Part shown: one piece after another, positions 62,781 through 64,000 of the stretch
Layout of the letters: each line of letters begins with the position of its first letter
Numbering within the stretch: the stretch's first letter is position 1
NCBI GenBank assembly: GCA_022402535.1
Contig: JAKRSD010000015.1
Location: 106,970-170,969, forward strand
DNA length: 64,000 nucleotides
Reading direction: 5' to 3'
DNA from: Flavobacteriales bacterium
GTDB taxonomy: Bacteria > Bacteroidota > Bacteroidia > CAIKAF01
Notes under the pieces: generated by a model
What the model saw: only the letters and a program-made list of their open reading frames with translations
What the model was told of the DNA's origin: nothing
The model's database searches: none
Made by a program: the position numbers and the translations under genes

Positions 62781-64000
62781 TTAAATAATAATTTCTTTTC
62801 CGGCTTTATCTCGGAATCGGAATTCCGTAAGTCGGAAATCCATATTGGGGCGCACTTTCACGGTTTTTTTGTATTGCCATCCCCATTTAAACGCCCTTGA
62901 AAAAAGTCCCTTGGAAAGATAAGCATGAATAAAAGGATGACATTCAATGGTTACTCCCGGTTCTTTTTGTTCGGTGAGCAGATACCTCATCTGGTTTTCG
63001 ATATCGTCCACCACCAAAAGAGTGGCTTCCACTTTACCGGTACCGCTGCATGTGGGGCATACTTCCTTAGTTTCAATATCCATTACCGGTCTCACCCGTT
63101 CGCGGGTAATCTGCACCAATCCGATTTTGGAGGGAGGAAGAATATTATGTCTGGCACGGTCGTTTTTCATGGCCGCACGAAGGTGTTCAAACAGGCGGTT
63201 TTTGTTTTCGGACTTATGCATATCAATAAAGTCCACCACGATAATGCCGCCCATATCGCGAAGCCTGAGCTGTCGGGCTATTTCGTCGGCGGCTTCCAGA
63301 TTGGCTTCAATGGCGTTAGATTCCTGGTCATTGTCGCGTTTGGTCATATTGCCGCTGTTCACGTCAATAACATGAAGCGCTTCCGTATGATCTATAATGA
63401 GGTAACCGCCGCTTTTGAGCGAAACGTTTCTTCCGAAGGCGGCTTTAACCTGTTTGGTAATGCCGAAATGGTCGAAAATATCGATTTTCCCTTCGTACAG
63501 TTTTACGATTTTTTCTTTGCCGGGCATGGTTTTCTCGGCAAAGTCGCGAAGCTCGTCGTATAAACCCTCCGCATTTACCACTACGGAATCAAAGCTGAAA
63601 CTTTCGTTCATCAAATCGCGGAGAATAGCCGAAGTACGGCGCAGTTCACCGAGTACTTTTACGGGCGTGCTACCGTTTTTAATTACTTCAACCGCTTCTT
63701 CCCAGCGTTCCAATTGTTCGCGTAAATCTTTTTCAATATCGGCTGTTTTGATGCCTTTGGCCGCCGTGCGGATAATGCATCCGAAATTTTTGGGCAACAG
63801 GGGCGATACTATTTTACGCAGGCGTTCTTTTTCTTCCGATTCTTTGATTTTGGAAGAAATAGAGAGGCGGTCTCCTAAAGGAGAAAGCACCAGGTAGCGC
63901 CCGGGAATAGAAATTTCGCAGGAAAGGCGCGGGCCTTTTTGTGAGATGGGTTCTTTAGCCACCTTTACCAGGATGCGTTGTCCCGGTTTTATAACGTCGG
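62781..64000 (-). CDS. rng: Ribonuclease E/G family protein (partial, 5' end outside window)
   Basis: C-terminal 406 codons of an RNase E/G-type endoribonuclease involved in rRNA maturation and mRNA turnover; the frame stays open to the window edge (DVIKPGQRILVKVAKEPI), so the ORF-track start at 63962 is only an internal GTG. The end of the S1 domain, the DNase I-like catalytic part with VIDVNSGN and VDFIDM (the two metal-binding aspartates of the family), and the zinc-link VCPTCSGTGKVE are seen. The short C-terminus with no scaffold tail fits RNase G rather than RNase E. Confidence 0.92.
   Translation of the reverse strand, partial: DVIKPGQRILVKVAKEPISQKGPRLSCEISIPGRYLVLSPLGDRLSISSKIKESEEKERLRKIVSPLLPKNFGCIIRTAAKGIKTADIEKDLREQLERWEEAVEVIKNGSTPVKVLGELRRTSAILRDLMNESFSFDSVVVNAEGLYDELRDFAEKTMPGKEKIVKLYEGKIDIFDHFGITKQVKAAFGRNVSLKSGGYLIIDHTEALHVIDVNSGNMTKRDNDQESNAIEANLEAADEIARQLRLRDMGGIIVVDFIDMHKSENKNRLFEHLRAAMKNDRARHNILPPSKIGLVQITRERVRPVMDIETKEVCPTCSGTGKVEATLLVVDDIENQMRYLLTEQKEPGVTIECHPFIHAYLSKGLFSRAFKWGWQYKKTVKVRPNMDFRLTEFRFRDKAGKEIII

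Overview
The window comes from a chromosome of a Bacteroidota (Bacteroidetes) bacterium. The evidence is three secreted proteins with type IX secretion (T9SS) C-terminal sorting domains, a T9SS Plug-type protein, SprB-type repeats, a full Na+-translocating NADH:quinone reductase operon, a Bacteroidota-style AddAB pair, LytS/LytTR signalling, and several promoters with the phylum's TAnnTTTG -7 box. Order and genus cannot be fixed from this sequence alone.

Layout. 1-5 kb: a T9SS-exported lysyl oxidase (minus strand) and groES-groEL. 4.6-13 kb: an accessory, repeat-rich and partly AT-rich region that starts exactly at the groEL 3' end. It holds a MazEF/PemIK-type toxin-antitoxin pair bracketed by two copies of the groEL tail plus terminator, a HEPN-like protein, a cyclodeaminase-like domain fused to an ImmA/IrrE-type metallopeptidase, a Fic protein between 185-bp direct repeats, small secreted or membrane proteins, REP-like palindromes and a hairpin-bounded non-coding element. 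13-28.6 kb: an outer-membrane protein, a LytS/LytTR two-component pair, an RNA helicase, a giant SprB-repeat surface protein, a cation P-type ATPase coupled to an M50/CBS protease, and a secreted subtilase. 28.7-35.2 kb: a three-gene AddAB operon. 35-46.8 kb: a peroxiredoxin, lipoproteins and outer-membrane proteins, tRNA-Leu(GAG), adk, hpt, a bacilliredoxin, an M16 peptidase and the T9SS Plug protein. 47-53 kb: nqrABCDEF. 53-64 kb: a Tat-exported pirin, folA, an exosortase-family protein, an OmpR-type two-component system, pdhB, etfBA, a PLP-dependent desulfhydrase/deaminase-like gene and the 3' part of RNase E/G.

How the genes fit together. The core genes serve protein folding (GroES/EL), respiration (Nqr, ETF, PdhB), nucleotide metabolism (Adk, Hpt, DHFR), DNA repair (AddAB) and T9SS export. 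The lysyl oxidase, SprB-like protein and subtilase are predicted T9SS cargo, and the Plug-like protein is part of their export machinery. The accessory region looks like a defence or stress island. Its most unusual member is the two-domain cyclodeaminase-like/ImmA protein next to the HEPN protein; no described system known to me matches this arrangement.

All functional calls are by reading motifs. No database search or alignment program was run.
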